A DNA stretch of 64,000 nt, from positions 237,406-301,405 of the forward strand of contig NZ_CADIJL010000005.1 of the NCBI RefSeq assembly GCF_902859695.1. The letters run 5' to 3'. This document shows positions 31,639-41,600 of this stretch, piece after piece (position 1 is the stretch's first letter; each line of letters opens with the position of its first letter). The stretch comes from Achromobacter ruhlandii (lineage in GTDB: Bacteria > Pseudomonadota > Gammaproteobacteria > Burkholderiales > Burkholderiaceae_B). The translations under genes were made by a program, and so were the position numbers. The notes under the pieces were generated by a model that was given only the letters and a program-made list of their open reading frames with translations, was not told where the DNA came from and made no database searches.

Positions 31639-32541
31639 ATGTTGAATGCAAGCCACCTGCGCGGCGTGTTTCCCGCGATTCCCACCCCAGTCAACGCCGA
31701 CGACACCATCAACGCCCCGGCGGCCCAGGCGCTGATCGCCTACCTGCTCAAGCAGGGCATCGACGGCATCGTGCCGCTGGGCGGCACGGGTGAATACGGT
31801 GCTTTGGCGCGGGCCGAACGCATCCGCATGTGCCAGTTGACGGTGAATGCCGTGGCCAAGCGCGTGCCGGTGATCCCCGGCGTGCTGGACCCGGGCTTTC
31901 ACGACGCCCTGCAGGCCGGCCGCGAATTCGCCGACGCGGGCGCCGACGCGCTGATGGTGCTGACGCCCTACTACACGACCCCCACCCAGGCCGGCATCCG
32001 CGACTATTTCCTGCGCTACGCCGACGCATCGCCGCTGCCGGTGATGATCTACGAGATCCCGTATCGCACGCGCATCGCGATCGCGCCGGAAGTGCTGCAC
32101 GAACTGTCGCGCCACCCGAACATCATCGGCATGAAGGCCTGCAACACGGACATGTACCACTTCCTGCGCACGGTGGCCGGCGTGGACGAATCGTTCGCCG
32201 TGTTCAGCGGCGAGGACACGCTGCTGCCGGTTCACCTGGCCGCCGGCGCCCAAGGCGGGATCGTGGTGACGGCGAGCCTGCTGCCCAAGGCCTGGCGCAA
32301 GGTCTATGACCTGGCCGCCGCGGGCCGCACGCGCGACGCCATGCTGCTGCACCGCCGCCTGATCCCGCTGATGAACCTCGCGTTCGCCGAGACCAATCCC
32401 GGACCGATGAAGTCCGTGATGGACCTGATCGGCGTCGATGCGCCGGAAGTCCTGGATCCCCTGGTGCAGCCCGGGGCCGACCTGCAGGCGTCCTTGCGGG
32501 CGGTGGTCAAGCCGTTGCTGGCGGAGTTCGAAGGCGTTTGA
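31639..32541 (+). CDS. Dihydrodipicolinate synthase/N-acetylneuraminate lyase family enzyme
   Basis: A 300-residue class I aldolase-fold protein. The GTGE motif is at 49-52, YYTTPTQ near 111, the catalytic tyrosine in IYEIPYR at Tyr138 and the Schiff-base lysine in IIGMKACNTD at Lys166. Because it ends a catabolic transporter operon, a degradative role such as 2-keto-3-deoxy-acid cleavage or deamination of a pyrroline carboxylate is more likely than lysine biosynthesis. The nearby proC is at least compatible with a proline-derivative pathway. The substrate is unknown. Confidence 0.85.
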   Translation: MLNASHLRGVFPAIPTPVNADDTINAPAAQALIAYLLKQGIDGIVPLGGTGEYGALARAERIRMCQLTVNAVAKRVPVIPGVLDPGFHDALQAGREFADAGADALMVLTPYYTTPTQAGIRDYFLRYADASPLPVMIYEIPYRTRIAIAPEVLHELSRHPNIIGMKACNTDMYHFLRTVAGVDESFAVFSGEDTLLPVHLAAGAQGGIVVTASLLPKAWRKVYDLAAAGRTRDAMLLHRRLIPLMNLAFAETNPGPMKSVMDLIGVDAPEVLDPLVQPGADLQASLRAVVKPLLAEFEGV

Positions 32542-32592
32542 GACAGGCGCTTCGGGAAGGACTGGGCGCGATCGATCGATGGCGCCCGGCCC

Positions 32593-33495
32593 TTACCTCG
32601 AATACGCCGAGAACTTGGACTTGGAGATGGACGTGGCCGCCACCTGCACGTGCTGCGCCAACTCCGCCTCGACCCTGGCAACGGTCCATCGCGTCGTCGG
32701 CACGGAGATGTTGATCGCCGCCACCGCCAATCCGCGATGATCGATCACCGGCGCCGCCACCGAAATATCTCCCAGTACCGTTTCGTTCACGATGATCGCG
32801 TAGCCCTTCTCGGCCACGCGCTGCGCGCGCTCGAGCAGCTTGTCGGGATTGACTTCCGTGTAGGGCGTGATCGGCTCCAGGCGGGTCCGCGCCAGGATTT
32901 CGCGGCGCTGCTCATCCGACAGGCGTGACAGGATCGCCGTGCCCGACGCGGTGAAAAAGGCCGGCAGGCGGCTGCCCACGGCGATGTCCACGTTGACCAG
33001 GTGATGGCCGGGAAAGCGGGCCACGAACACGATCTCGTGCCCGTCCAGTTCTTGCAGGTTGGTGGTTTCGCCCAGGGTGCGGCTGATGTCCAGCAGATAG
33101 GGCGACGCCTTGTCGATCAACTCATTGGCGCGCACGTAGTTGTACGAGAACTGCAGCACCTTCGGCGTCAGTCCGTAATTGCGCGTGTCCGGAATGCGGC
33201 GCAGATAGCCCAGCATTTCCAGCGTGTAGACCAGGCGTTGCGTCGCGCTGCGGTCCACGCCCGACGCGCGCGCGATGTCGGCCAGCGTCATGTGGCGCTT
33301 GGGGCCGTCGAAAGCATGCAACACCTGGAAGGCTTTTTCGGTCGAGCCTACAAACAGCGAAGACCGGGTCTCGGTCGCCGCCTGCGTCTTGTCCGTATCG
33401 TCGGGCTTGCTTTTGGGCACGGGAAACAGCCTATTGAGGAAGGAACGTGCGCGCAGGTTGGAAGGCGCGGTTGCCAGCTTGCCGGCGGCAATCAC
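32593..33495 (-). CDS. IclR-family transcriptional regulator
   Basis: A 300-residue regulator. An N-terminal tail of about 45 residues precedes the winged HTH (SSLFVGSTEKAFQVLHAF, LADIARASGVDRSATQRLVYTLEMLGYL) and the effector domain (PYLLDISRTLGETTNLQELDGHEIVFVARF, RLPAFFTASGTAILSRL, ...ISVAAPVIDHRGLAVAAINISVP). The longest frame begins at a GTG (33495); a later start that trims the tail is possible. It converges on the dehydrogenase-transporter-aldolase operon and is its likely controller. Confidence 0.88.
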   Translation of the reverse strand: MIAAGKLATAPSNLRARSFLNRLFPVPKSKPDDTDKTQAATETRSSLFVGSTEKAFQVLHAFDGPKRHMTLADIARASGVDRSATQRLVYTLEMLGYLRRIPDTRNYGLTPKVLQFSYNYVRANELIDKASPYLLDISRTLGETTNLQELDGHEIVFVARFPGHHLVNVDIAVGSRLPAFFTASGTAILSRLSDEQRREILARTRLEPITPYTEVNPDKLLERAQRVAEKGYAIIVNETVLGDISVAAPVIDHRGLAVAAINISVPTTRWTVARVEAELAQHVQVAATSISKSKFSAYSR

Positions 33496-33513
33496 GCGTA
33501 TCGCACACCATTT

Positions 33514-33528
33514 AATTGTAATTCAATT
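33514..33528. promoter_or_regulatory. Operator candidate AATTG-TAATT-CAATT
   Basis: This AT-rich dyad lies 18 bp upstream of the IclR gene start, in a 40-bp AT-rich patch that also holds AATTATTAATAG. It is a reasonable autoregulatory site for the IclR protein, but no copy was found at the operon promoter at 26000. Confidence 0.4.
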
Positions 33529-33668
33529 ATTAATAGCAAATTCCAATTATCAAATGCGGCAGGCGCCCGTTGGATATCCGCTCGCGTGGCAACCCTGCGG
33601 CCCCCGTGCGTCGACAGCGCCGCCAGCCCGCGGCGCCTCCCCCGATCCAAGCGCCGGCAGGCCCGCCG

Positions 33669-34442
33669 TCAATCCGCCGCGGCCAACGGCACGCCCGGCT
33701 GGCTGGCCGATCGCGTGCCTGGCAACGGATGGCAAGACTGGGGATGATACGTGTGCACCAGCGACAGCTTGACGCGATCGCTGCGGTTGCCCTGCGCCGC
33801 ATGCAACGTGCGGCAATGGAAGAACACCAGGTCGCCAGCGCGCAGCTCGGGGCAGACGGCGCGCGCGATCCACTCGGCGTTTTCGGGCGCGTCGTCGCGG
33901 AAGAATTTCTGTTCGTCGAACTGCGCGGGCTGGAACGCGGCCGCGTGCGACCCGGGGATGAACGACAGGCCGCCGTTGTCCCAGGTTTCGTCGCCCAGCG
34001 CCAGCCAACAGGACACCAGATCGGTGTCGGAGAACGACCAGTAGCGGATGTCCTGGTGCCAGCCGGTCAGGCTGCCATAGGCCGGATGCTTGGTCATCAC
34101 GCAGTTGTGGTGCACGGTGGACAGCACCGGCGTCTCGCCGAAATAACGGGCCAGCGATTGCCCGATGCGCGCATGGGTGGCCCATTGCGCGAACAACGGA
34201 TCGCGCCCGTAGGCGCTGAGCAGGCGCCGCACGGTCAGGCCGCCTTCGGCGTTGCGCGACTCGGGCGCGCCGGGATAGCGCAGGTCCGCCTCGTACTCGA
34301 TGGGCGCGATGTGCTCGCGCAAATGTCGCTCGGCCAGCGCGCGCAGCGCCGCCACCTCGGCCGGGTCGGCGAACTGGCGCGCGACCACGAAACCCTGCTC
34401 GCGCAGGACCGCTAACTCATCTTCTTGCAACGACGCGGACAT
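33669..34442 (-). CDS. Phytanoyl-CoA dioxygenase (PhyH) family protein
   Basis: A 257-residue Fe(II)/2-oxoglutarate oxygenase. The facial triad is visible as His129-x-Asp131 (TGWHQDIRYW) and His214 (CRTLHAAQGNRS), with Arg220 for 2-oxoglutarate binding. Other family blocks are NGGLSFIPGSH and AGDLVFFHCRTLH. Members hydroxylate acyl-CoAs, amino acids such as proline or ectoine, and small metabolites. The start ATG 34442 follows a weak site. It lies 173 bp upstream of the IclR gene on the same strand and is probably transcribed alone. Confidence 0.85.
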   Translation of the reverse strand: MSASLQEDELAVLREQGFVVARQFADPAEVAALRALAERHLREHIAPIEYEADLRYPGAPESRNAEGGLTVRRLLSAYGRDPLFAQWATHARIGQSLARYFGETPVLSTVHHNCVMTKHPAYGSLTGWHQDIRYWSFSDTDLVSCWLALGDETWDNGGLSFIPGSHAAAFQPAQFDEQKFFRDDAPENAEWIARAVCPELRAGDLVFFHCRTLHAAQGNRSDRVKLSLVHTYHPQSCHPLPGTRSASQPGVPLAAAD

Positions 34443-34620
34443 GATGAACCTGCCAACCCCTCGGACCCCGCGGCGTAAGCTGCAAAGCGTCTGCGCACAG
34501 GGCAGGCGCGTGCCGGACGAGGCGCCGGCGAGCGCGGGGAGAGCTAGATTACACCCAAATGCGCGGGCGGCCGGTTGTTCTCAGCCGCCCGGACGCCAGG
34601 CGCCAGGCCGCGCGGCGGCG

Positions 34621-35733
34621 CTAGCCCCCGGCCGGCGTGTTGTCGGTTGACGCGCTGGCCCGGAGCCGGGCGGTATCGCGCTCGACTTCCTCGTGGTGCA
34701 CCCATTCGCGCCACACCGCCACCAGCAGCGCCATCAGCACCGGGCCCACGAACAGCCCGACGATGCCCATGGTCTTGACGCCGCCCACCAGGCCGAAGAA
34801 GGTCGGCAGGAATGGCAGCTTGACCGGGCCGCCCACCAGGCGCGGCCGCAGCGTCTTGTCGACGATGAACAGTTCGACGCTGCCCCACACCATTAGCGCG
34901 ATGCCCGCCACCATGTGGCCGGAACCGACCAGATACAGCGACACCAGCGTGAACGACAGCGGCGCGCCGCCGGGGATCAGGGCCATGAAGCCGGTGACCA
35001 CGCCCAGCAGCACCGGCGACGGCACGCCCGCGACCCAGTAGGCGATGCCCAGCACCACGCCCTCGCCCAATGCGATCAGGCCCATGCCGGTGACGGTGGA
35101 GTTGATGGTGGCCGGCACCACGCGCGAGAAACGCTGCCAGCGCGCCGGCAGGATGCGTTCGCCCAGCACGTCCAGTTGCGCCACCATGCGCACGCCGTCC
35201 TTGTAGACGAAGAACAGCGTGATCAGCATGAACAGCACGGTCAGCAGCAGCTGGAACACGTTGCCGGTGGCGGCCAGCACCATGCGGTAGATGTTGCCCA
35301 GGTGTTCGCCGCTGACGGCTTCGACCAGCGCGCCCAGCGCATGCGGCTGGCCGATGTAGGCCTGCCAGTATTCGGAAAGCCGGTCACCGACCACCGGCAT
35401 CGAGGTGATCCAGTTGGGAACGTCGACCCCGTGCCGGTTGGCGGCGATGGCCCAGGCGAAGAAGGTGCTGGCTTCCTTGATGGCATACGACAGCGCCAGC
35501 GACATCGGCACGATCAGCACCACGACCACCACCAGCAGCGCCAGCGACGCGGCCAGCGCGGTGCGGCCGCCGCAGCGTTCGACCAGCCGCTGGTACAGCG
35601 GCCAACTGGCCAGGCCGATGATCAGCGCGGCCAGCGCGGGCACCAGGAAGCCGCTGAGGAAATACACCCCCGCCAACAGGACGAGCAGTAAAAGCCAACG
35701 GGCGATCAGGTAAGCGGGGAGGACGGGCTGCAT
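34621..35733 (-). CDS. AI-2E family (TqsA/PerM-like) membrane protein
   Basis: A 370-residue membrane protein with start at ATG 35733. Paired N-terminal hydrophobic helices (AYLIARWLLLLVLLAGVYFLSGFLVPALAALIIGLASWPLY) are followed by an amphipathic central region. A C-terminal cluster contains FMALIPGGAPLSFTLVSLYLV and the GGVKTMGIVGLFVGPVLMALLVAVW block typical of the family. Members have been linked to autoinducer-2 export, ion transport or stress; none can be chosen here. It is a single gene. Confidence 0.85.
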   Translation of the reverse strand: MQPVLPAYLIARWLLLLVLLAGVYFLSGFLVPALAALIIGLASWPLYQRLVERCGGRTALAASLALLVVVVVLIVPMSLALSYAIKEASTFFAWAIAANRHGVDVPNWITSMPVVGDRLSEYWQAYIGQPHALGALVEAVSGEHLGNIYRMVLAATGNVFQLLLTVLFMLITLFFVYKDGVRMVAQLDVLGERILPARWQRFSRVVPATINSTVTGMGLIALGEGVVLGIAYWVAGVPSPVLLGVVTGFMALIPGGAPLSFTLVSLYLVGSGHMVAGIALMVWGSVELFIVDKTLRPRLVGGPVKLPFLPTFFGLVGGVKTMGIVGLFVGPVLMALLVAVWREWVHHEEVERDTARLRASASTDNTPAGG

Positions 35734-35927
35734 GGAGCGGATCGACAGTGAATGCGTTGAGGCTTTGACTGTCGGACTATACAGACGTTTCGCAAAATAC
35801 GAGGGACGCAAGGCCTGTATTTACTACGGGGTTTCCCCTGATTTTCCGGGATTTTGCCGGCGAATTACCGGCGAATTGCCCGCGTGGCGGACCCACGGGG
35901 CCCGCCACCTTGGCCACGGCGATTCGC

Positions 35928-36992
35928 CTAGAGGGCGTACTCGGCGGCCTCTTCGCGCGCGGTGCGGCGACGCGGCAGCGGATCGTTGGCGGCGGCCACG
36001 CCCGCCACGGCCATCTGCTTGGCCTGGCTGATCTGGCGCTGCTGGAACACGCCGCAGCTGGCGGCGGCCGGATCGGTCTCGTCGCGGCCGCTGAGCAGCG
36101 GGCAGCTGGCGAACAGTTCGGCCGCCCAGTCGGCGAACGCGCGCACTTTGGGCGACAGCTGGCGGCTTTGCGGATACAGCACCGAGATCGCGGTGGCGCT
36201 GGGCTTCCATTGCGGCAGCACCTCGATCAGCTCGCCCGATTGCAGGTACGGCAGCGCCATGTAGCGCGGCGTCTGGATCAGGCCGAAGCCCTTCAGGCCG
36301 CAGTCCAGGTAGGCGCCGGCTTCGTTCACCGCCACGGTGCCGCGCATGTCCACTTCCTGGTGCTTGCCGTCGATCTTGAAATCCCAGGCGCAGTTGCGGC
36401 CGGTGCGGCTGGAGAAATAATGCACCGCGTGGTGATTGCGCAGTTCCTCGATGGTCTGCGGCATGCCATGGCGCGCAACGTAAGTCGGCGAGGCGCAGGT
36501 CACGGTCTGCAGGGTGCCGATGCGGCGCGCCACCAGGCTGGAATCTTCCAGGTCGCCGGCGCGGATGACGCAGTCGACGGCCTCCTGCACCATGTCCACC
36601 GGCCGGTCGCCCAGGCCGAGCACCAGCTCGACGTCGGGGTACTTGTCGTGGAAATCACACAATGAGGGGATCAGGATCAGCCGGCCGATACAGGTCGGCA
36701 CGTCGATGCGCAGCCGGCCCTTCAGGCGCAGCGCCGCTTCCTGGAAGCAGGCCTCGGTTTCCTCGACATCGGCCAGGATGCGCACGCAGTGCTGGTAGTA
36801 GCCCGCGCCGTCGGGCGTCAGGCCGATGCGGCGGGTGGTGCGGTTGAGCAGGCGCACGCCCAGCAGGCGTTCGAGATTCTGGATGATGGTGGTGACGGTG
36901 GTGCGCGGAAGCGAGAGGCTGTCGGCCGCCCGGGTGAAGCTATTGGCGTCCACGACGCGCACAAACACCTGCATAGCCTGAAAACGGTCCAT
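35928..36992 (-). CDS. LysR-family regulator, probable controller of the RND efflux operon
   Basis: A 354-residue LysR protein with the HTH at residues 1-60 (MDRFQAMQVFVRVVDANSFTRAADSLSLPRTTVTTIIQNLE) and an effector domain to about 300. A C-terminal extension of about 50 residues (LLSGRDETDPAAASCGVFQQRQ...) goes beyond the usual LysR length. By sequence it is in the CrgA/AaeR-like branch rather than an obvious MexT. It is divergent from an efflux operon across 393 bp, the arrangement of LysR activators of MexEF-OprN-like pumps. Confidence 0.85.
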   Translation of the reverse strand: MDRFQAMQVFVRVVDANSFTRAADSLSLPRTTVTTIIQNLERLLGVRLLNRTTRRIGLTPDGAGYYQHCVRILADVEETEACFQEAALRLKGRLRIDVPTCIGRLILIPSLCDFHDKYPDVELVLGLGDRPVDMVQEAVDCVIRAGDLEDSSLVARRIGTLQTVTCASPTYVARHGMPQTIEELRNHHAVHYFSSRTGRNCAWDFKIDGKHQEVDMRGTVAVNEAGAYLDCGLKGFGLIQTPRYMALPYLQSGELIEVLPQWKPSATAISVLYPQSRQLSPKVRAFADWAAELFASCPLLSGRDETDPAAASCGVFQQRQISQAKQMAVAGVAAANDPLPRRRTAREEAAEYAL

Positions 36993-37077
36993 GGCGACGG
37001 TGTCCTATAAGGGCAATTTGGTCGGGGTGTACGGAGCATAACCCGAATTCGGCCAGGATTAGACAAATCCACCGAAC

Positions 37078-37121
37078 AGTGTTGCCGAGATAGCAGTGTT
37101 TATCCGCGCCGGCAAAACACT
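37078..37121. promoter_or_regulatory. LysR-type binding region: AGTGTT half-sites in the 393-bp efflux leader
   Basis: The 36993-37385 interval has no gene. It contains AGTGTT at 37078-37083 and AGTGTTT at 37095-37101, 17 bp apart, with the inverted AAACACT at 37115-37121 (13-bp spacer). This is a plausible multi-half-site LysR target. The rest of the interval is C-rich towards the MFP start, and the MFP ribosome site is AAGGAACATC. No leader peptide, riboswitch or terminator was recognised. Confidence 0.45.
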
Positions 37122-37385
37122 CAGAATGCAAACCATCTTGAAGTGCCCTTGCCGCCCGGCGCCATCCCCAGGGCCTGTCAATCCTCAGATTCCGATCCCG
37201 GTAGAACCCGTCCCCAAATAGACGGATTTCACCAGGGAAACGTAACCGCGTTGCATGTTGCACCGCAATATGACATCGGTGTTTCAGGACTGACAGACCC
37301 GCCGCGATGCCCGCCCCCGCCGCCCCCCGCCCCCTCGCGGTTCCGGCAAGCGCGCTTCACCCCGACATCACCCACAAGGAACATC

Positions 37386-38576
37386 ATGGTTTCGCGTAAT
37401 CGTATTGCTATGCTCGTCGTTTTCGCGGCCGTCATCGCGGCCGGCGGTGGCTACGCCCTGTTTCGCGCCCCCGCCGGCGCCAATGCGGCCCAGGCCCAGG
37501 GCGCGCCCGCCGCGCCCCCTGTCGAAGTGGCGGAAGTGGTCAACAAGACCATCGTCGACTGGCAGCGCTATTCCGGCCGCCTGGAAGCCATCGACCGCGT
37601 GGACATCCGCCCGCTGGTCTCCGGCACCCTGACCGCCGTGCACTTCCAGGACGGCAGCATCGTCAAGAAGGGCGACGTGCTGTTCACCATCGACCCGCGT
37701 CCCTATGCGGCCGAAGTGGACCGCGCCGCCGCCGCCCTGACCGCCGCCAAGGCCCGCGCCTCGTACACGGCGACCGAACTGGCGCGCGGCCAGCGCCTCT
37801 TGGCCGACAACGCCATCGCCCGCCGCGACTTCGAGGAAAAGCAGAACGCCGCGCGTGAAGCCGCGGCCAACCTGCAGGGCGCGCAGGCCGCGCTGGACTA
37901 CGCCAAGCTCAACCTGGGCTACACCCGCATCGAGGCGCCGGTCGCCGGCCGCGTATCGCGCGCGGAAGTCACGGTCGGCAACGTGGTCGCCGCCGGCGCC
38001 ACCTCGGTGCCGCTGACCACGCTGGTGTCGGTCTCGAAGATGTACGCCTCGTTCGACGTCGACGAGCAGACCTTCCTGAAGTACGTGAACCCGGCCCGCA
38101 ACGGCAAGGCCGGCTCGGTGCCGGTCGAGCTGGGCCTGGCCAACGAGGAAGGCTATTCGCGCACCGGCTTCGTGCAATCGGTGGACAACCGCCTGGACGC
38201 CACGTCCGGCACCATCCGCGTGCGCGCCGAGTTCGACAACGCCGACGGCACCCTGCTGCCCGGCCTGTACGCCCGCATCCGCCTGGGCGGCAGCGAGCCG
38301 CGCAGCGCCGTGCTGATCGACGAGAGGGCCATCGGCACCGACCAGGACAAGCGCTACGTGCTGGTGCTGGACGACAAGAACCACGCCAACTACCGCCAGG
38401 TGAAGCTGGGCGCCAACCAGGAAGGCCTGCGGGTCGTGGACTCCGGCCTGGCCCCTGGCGAACGCATCGTGGTCAATGGCTTGCAGCGCGTGCGCCCCGG
38501 CGACGCCGTGAGCCCGACCGTGGTGCCGATGGTCGCGGCGCAACGCAACCCGGTCAAGACCGCGGCCGCCAACTAA
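37386..38576 (+). CDS. RND efflux periplasmic adaptor (MexE-like)
   Basis: A 396-residue membrane-fusion protein anchored by an N-terminal helix (IAMLVVFAAVIAAGGGYALF). It has the lipoyl/barrel-sandwich half-motifs (RLEAIDRVDIRPLVSGTLTAVHFQDGSIVKKGDVLFTID and LNLGYTRIEAPVAGRVSRAEVTVGN), an alpha-hairpin between them and C-terminal beta-barrel domains. It bridges the inner-membrane pump and outer-membrane channel encoded next. No lipobox cysteine is present, unlike many MexA types but like MexE. First gene of the operon. Confidence 0.9.
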   Translation: MVSRNRIAMLVVFAAVIAAGGGYALFRAPAGANAAQAQGAPAAPPVEVAEVVNKTIVDWQRYSGRLEAIDRVDIRPLVSGTLTAVHFQDGSIVKKGDVLFTIDPRPYAAEVDRAAAALTAAKARASYTATELARGQRLLADNAIARRDFEEKQNAAREAAANLQGAQAALDYAKLNLGYTRIEAPVAGRVSRAEVTVGNVVAAGATSVPLTTLVSVSKMYASFDVDEQTFLKYVNPARNGKAGSVPVELGLANEEGYSRTGFVQSVDNRLDATSGTIRVRAEFDNADGTLLPGLYARIRLGGSEPRSAVLIDERAIGTDQDKRYVLVLDDKNHANYRQVKLGANQEGLRVVDSGLAPGERIVVNGLQRVRPGDAVSPTVVPMVAAQRNPVKTAAAN

Positions 38577-38612
38577 GCCGCCGGTGAACCGCAAAGCAGA
38601 ACGAGAACGTTC

Positions 38613-41600
38613 ATGAATATCTCGAAATTCTTCATCGACCGGCCGATCTTCGCCGGGGTGTTGTCCGTGCTGGTGCTGCTGGGCGGCCTGCTGGCCATGT
38701 TCCAGCTGCCGATCTCGGAATACCCGGAAGTGGTGCCGCCCTCGGTGGTGGTGCGCGCGCAGTACCCGGGCGCCAACCCCAAGGTCATCGCCGAAACCGT
38801 CGCCTCGCCGCTGGAGGAATCCATCAACGGCGTGGAAAACATGCTGTACATGCAGTCGCAGGCCAACAGCGACGGCAACCTGACGCTGACGGTCAACTTC
38901 AAGCTGGGCGTGGACCCGGACAAGGCGCAGCAGCTGGTGCAGAACCGCGTGTCGCAGGCGCTGCCGCGCCTGCCGCCGGACGTGCAGCGGCTGGGCGTCA
39001 CGACCACCAAGAGCTCGCCCACCCTGACGCTGGTGGTGCACCTGATCTCGCCCAACGACCGCTACGACATCACCTACCTGCGCAACTACGCGATCCTGAA
39101 CATCAAGGACCGCCTGGCGCGCATTACCGGCGTGGGTGAAGTGACGGTGTGGGGCGCGGGCAACTACTCGATGCGCGTGTGGCTCGACCCGCAGAAGGTC
39201 GCGCAGCGCGGCATGACCGCCGCCGAAGTGGTCGCGGCCATCCGCGAGCAGAACGTGCAGGTCGCCGCGGGCGTGATCGGCGCGTCCCCGACCCTGGGCG
39301 ACGTGCCGCTGCAGCTGAACGTGAATGCGCGCGGCCGCCTGCAGACCGAAGAGGAATTCCGCGACATCATCCTCAAGACCTCGCCCGACGGCGCCGTGAC
39401 GCACCTGTCGGACGTGGCCCGCGTGGAACTGGATGCCCAGGAATACGGCTTGCGTTCGCTGCTGGACAACAAGCAGGCGGTGGGCATGGGCATCATGCAA
39501 TCGCCGGGCGCCAACGCGCTGGACGTGTCGTCGCAGGTGCGCGCCGCCATGGCCGAGCTGGCCCAGGACTTCCCGCCGGGCGTGGAATACCGCATCGAAT
39601 ACGACCCGACCCAGTTCGTGCGCTCCAGTATCGAGGCCGTGGTGCACACGCTGCTGGAAGCCATCGCGCTGGTGGTGCTGGTGGTGATCCTGTTCCTGCA
39701 GACCTGGCGCGCGTCCATCATCCCGCTACTGGCGGTGCCGGTGTCCATCGTGGGTACGTTCGGCCTGCTGCTGATGTTCGGCTATTCCATCAACGCCCTG
39801 TCGTTGTTCGGGATGGTGCTGGCCATCGGGATCGTGGTCGACGACGCGATCGTGGTGGTGGAAAACGTCGAGCGCAACATCGCGGCGGGCCTGAGTCCGC
39901 GCGACGCGACCTATCGCGCCATGCGCGAGGTGAGCGGCCCCATCATCGCCATCGCCCTGACGCTGTGCGCGGTGTTCGTGCCGCTGGCGTTCATGACGGG
40001 CCTGACCGGCCAGTTCTACAAGCAGTTCGCGATGACCATCGCCATCTCGACGGTGATCTCGGCCTTCAACTCGCTGACGCTGTCGCCGGCCCTGTCGGCC
40101 CTGCTGCTCAAGAGCCACCACGACAAGCCGGACTGGCTGACGCGGGGCATGAACCGCGTGTTCGGCCGCTTCTTCAACTGGTTCAACAACATGTTCGGCC
40201 GCGCTTCGGAAAGCTACGGCGTGGGCGTGTCCGGCGTGATCCGCCGCAAGGCCGGCGCCATGGGCGTCTATGCGGTGCTGGTGGCCGCCACCATCGGCGT
40301 GTCGTACCTGGTGCCAGGCGGCTTCGTGCCGGCGCAAGACAAGCAGTACCTGATCGGCTTCACCCAGCTGCCCAACGGCGCCTCGCTGGACCGCACTGAC
40401 GCCGTGATCCGCCGCATGAGCGACATTGCCTTGAAGGAGCCCGGCGTGCAGAGCGCCATCGCCTTCCCGGGCCTGTCCATCAACGGCTTCACCAACAGTT
40501 CCAGCGCCGGCATCGTGTTCGTGATGCTCAAACCCTTCGACGAGCGCAAGGGCGCCGCGCTGTCGGGCAATGCCATCGCGGCTTCGCTCAACCAGAAGTT
40601 CGCGGCCATCCAGGACTCGTTCATCGCCGTGTTCCCGCCCCCGCCCGTGATGGGCCTGGGCACACTGGGCGGCTTCAAGTTCCAGATCGAGGACCGCGGC
40701 GCCGCCGGCTACGCCGAACTGGACAAGGCCAAGTCCGCGTTCCTGGCCAAGGCGCGCCAGGCGCCCGAGCTCGGCCCCGCGTTCTCCAGCTACGAGATCA
40801 ACGTGCCGCAGCTGGACGTGGACCTGGACCGTGTCAAGGCAAAGCAGCTGGGCGTGCCGGTGACGGAAGTCTTCGACACCATGCAGATCTACCTGGGTTC
40901 GATGTACGTCAACGACTTCAACCGGTTCGGCCGCGTGTTCCAGGTGCGGGCGCAGGCGGACGCGCAATACCGCGCGCATGCCGATGACATCCTGCAGCTC
41001 AAGACCCGCAATGCCGCCGGCGACATGGTGCCGTTGTCGTCGCTGGTGACCGTCAAGCAGACCTTCGGCCCCGAAATGGTGGTGCGCTACAACGGCTACA
41101 CCGCCGCCGACATCAACGGCGGACCGGCGCCGGGCTATTCGTCCAACCAGGCGCAGGCCGCGGCCGAGCGCGTGGCCGCCGAAACCCTGCCGCGCGGCAT
41201 GAAGCTGGAATGGACCGACCTGACCTACCAGCAGATCCTGGCGGGCAACGCCGGCCTGTGGGTGTTCCCGATCAGCGTGCTGCTGGTGTTCCTGGTGCTG
41301 GCCGCGCTGTACGAGAGCCTGACCCTGCCGCTGGCCGTGATCCTGATCGTGCCGATGAGCATCCTGGCGGCGCTGACCGGCGTCTACCTGACCGGCAACG
41401 ACAACAACATCTTCACCCAGATCGGCTTGATGGTGCTGGTGGGGCTGTCGGCGAAGAACGCGATCCTGATCGTGGAATTCGCCCGCGAGCTGGAGATGAA
41501 TGGCCGCTCGCCGCTGGAAGCCGCGATCGAGGCCAGCCGCCTGCGCCTGCGTCCGATCCTGATGACGTCGATCGCCTTCATCATGGGTGTGGTGCCGCTG

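Noticed and set aside
32560..32590. Hairpin GGGCGC...GCGCCC after the DapA-family gene as a terminator
   Set aside because: Stem is only 6 bp and no U-run follows on either strand.
35857..35878. Tandem 11-bp CCGGCGAATT(A/G) as a regulatory repeat
   Set aside because: Only two copies in a short intergenic region with no dyad symmetry or link to a promoter; too little to support a function.
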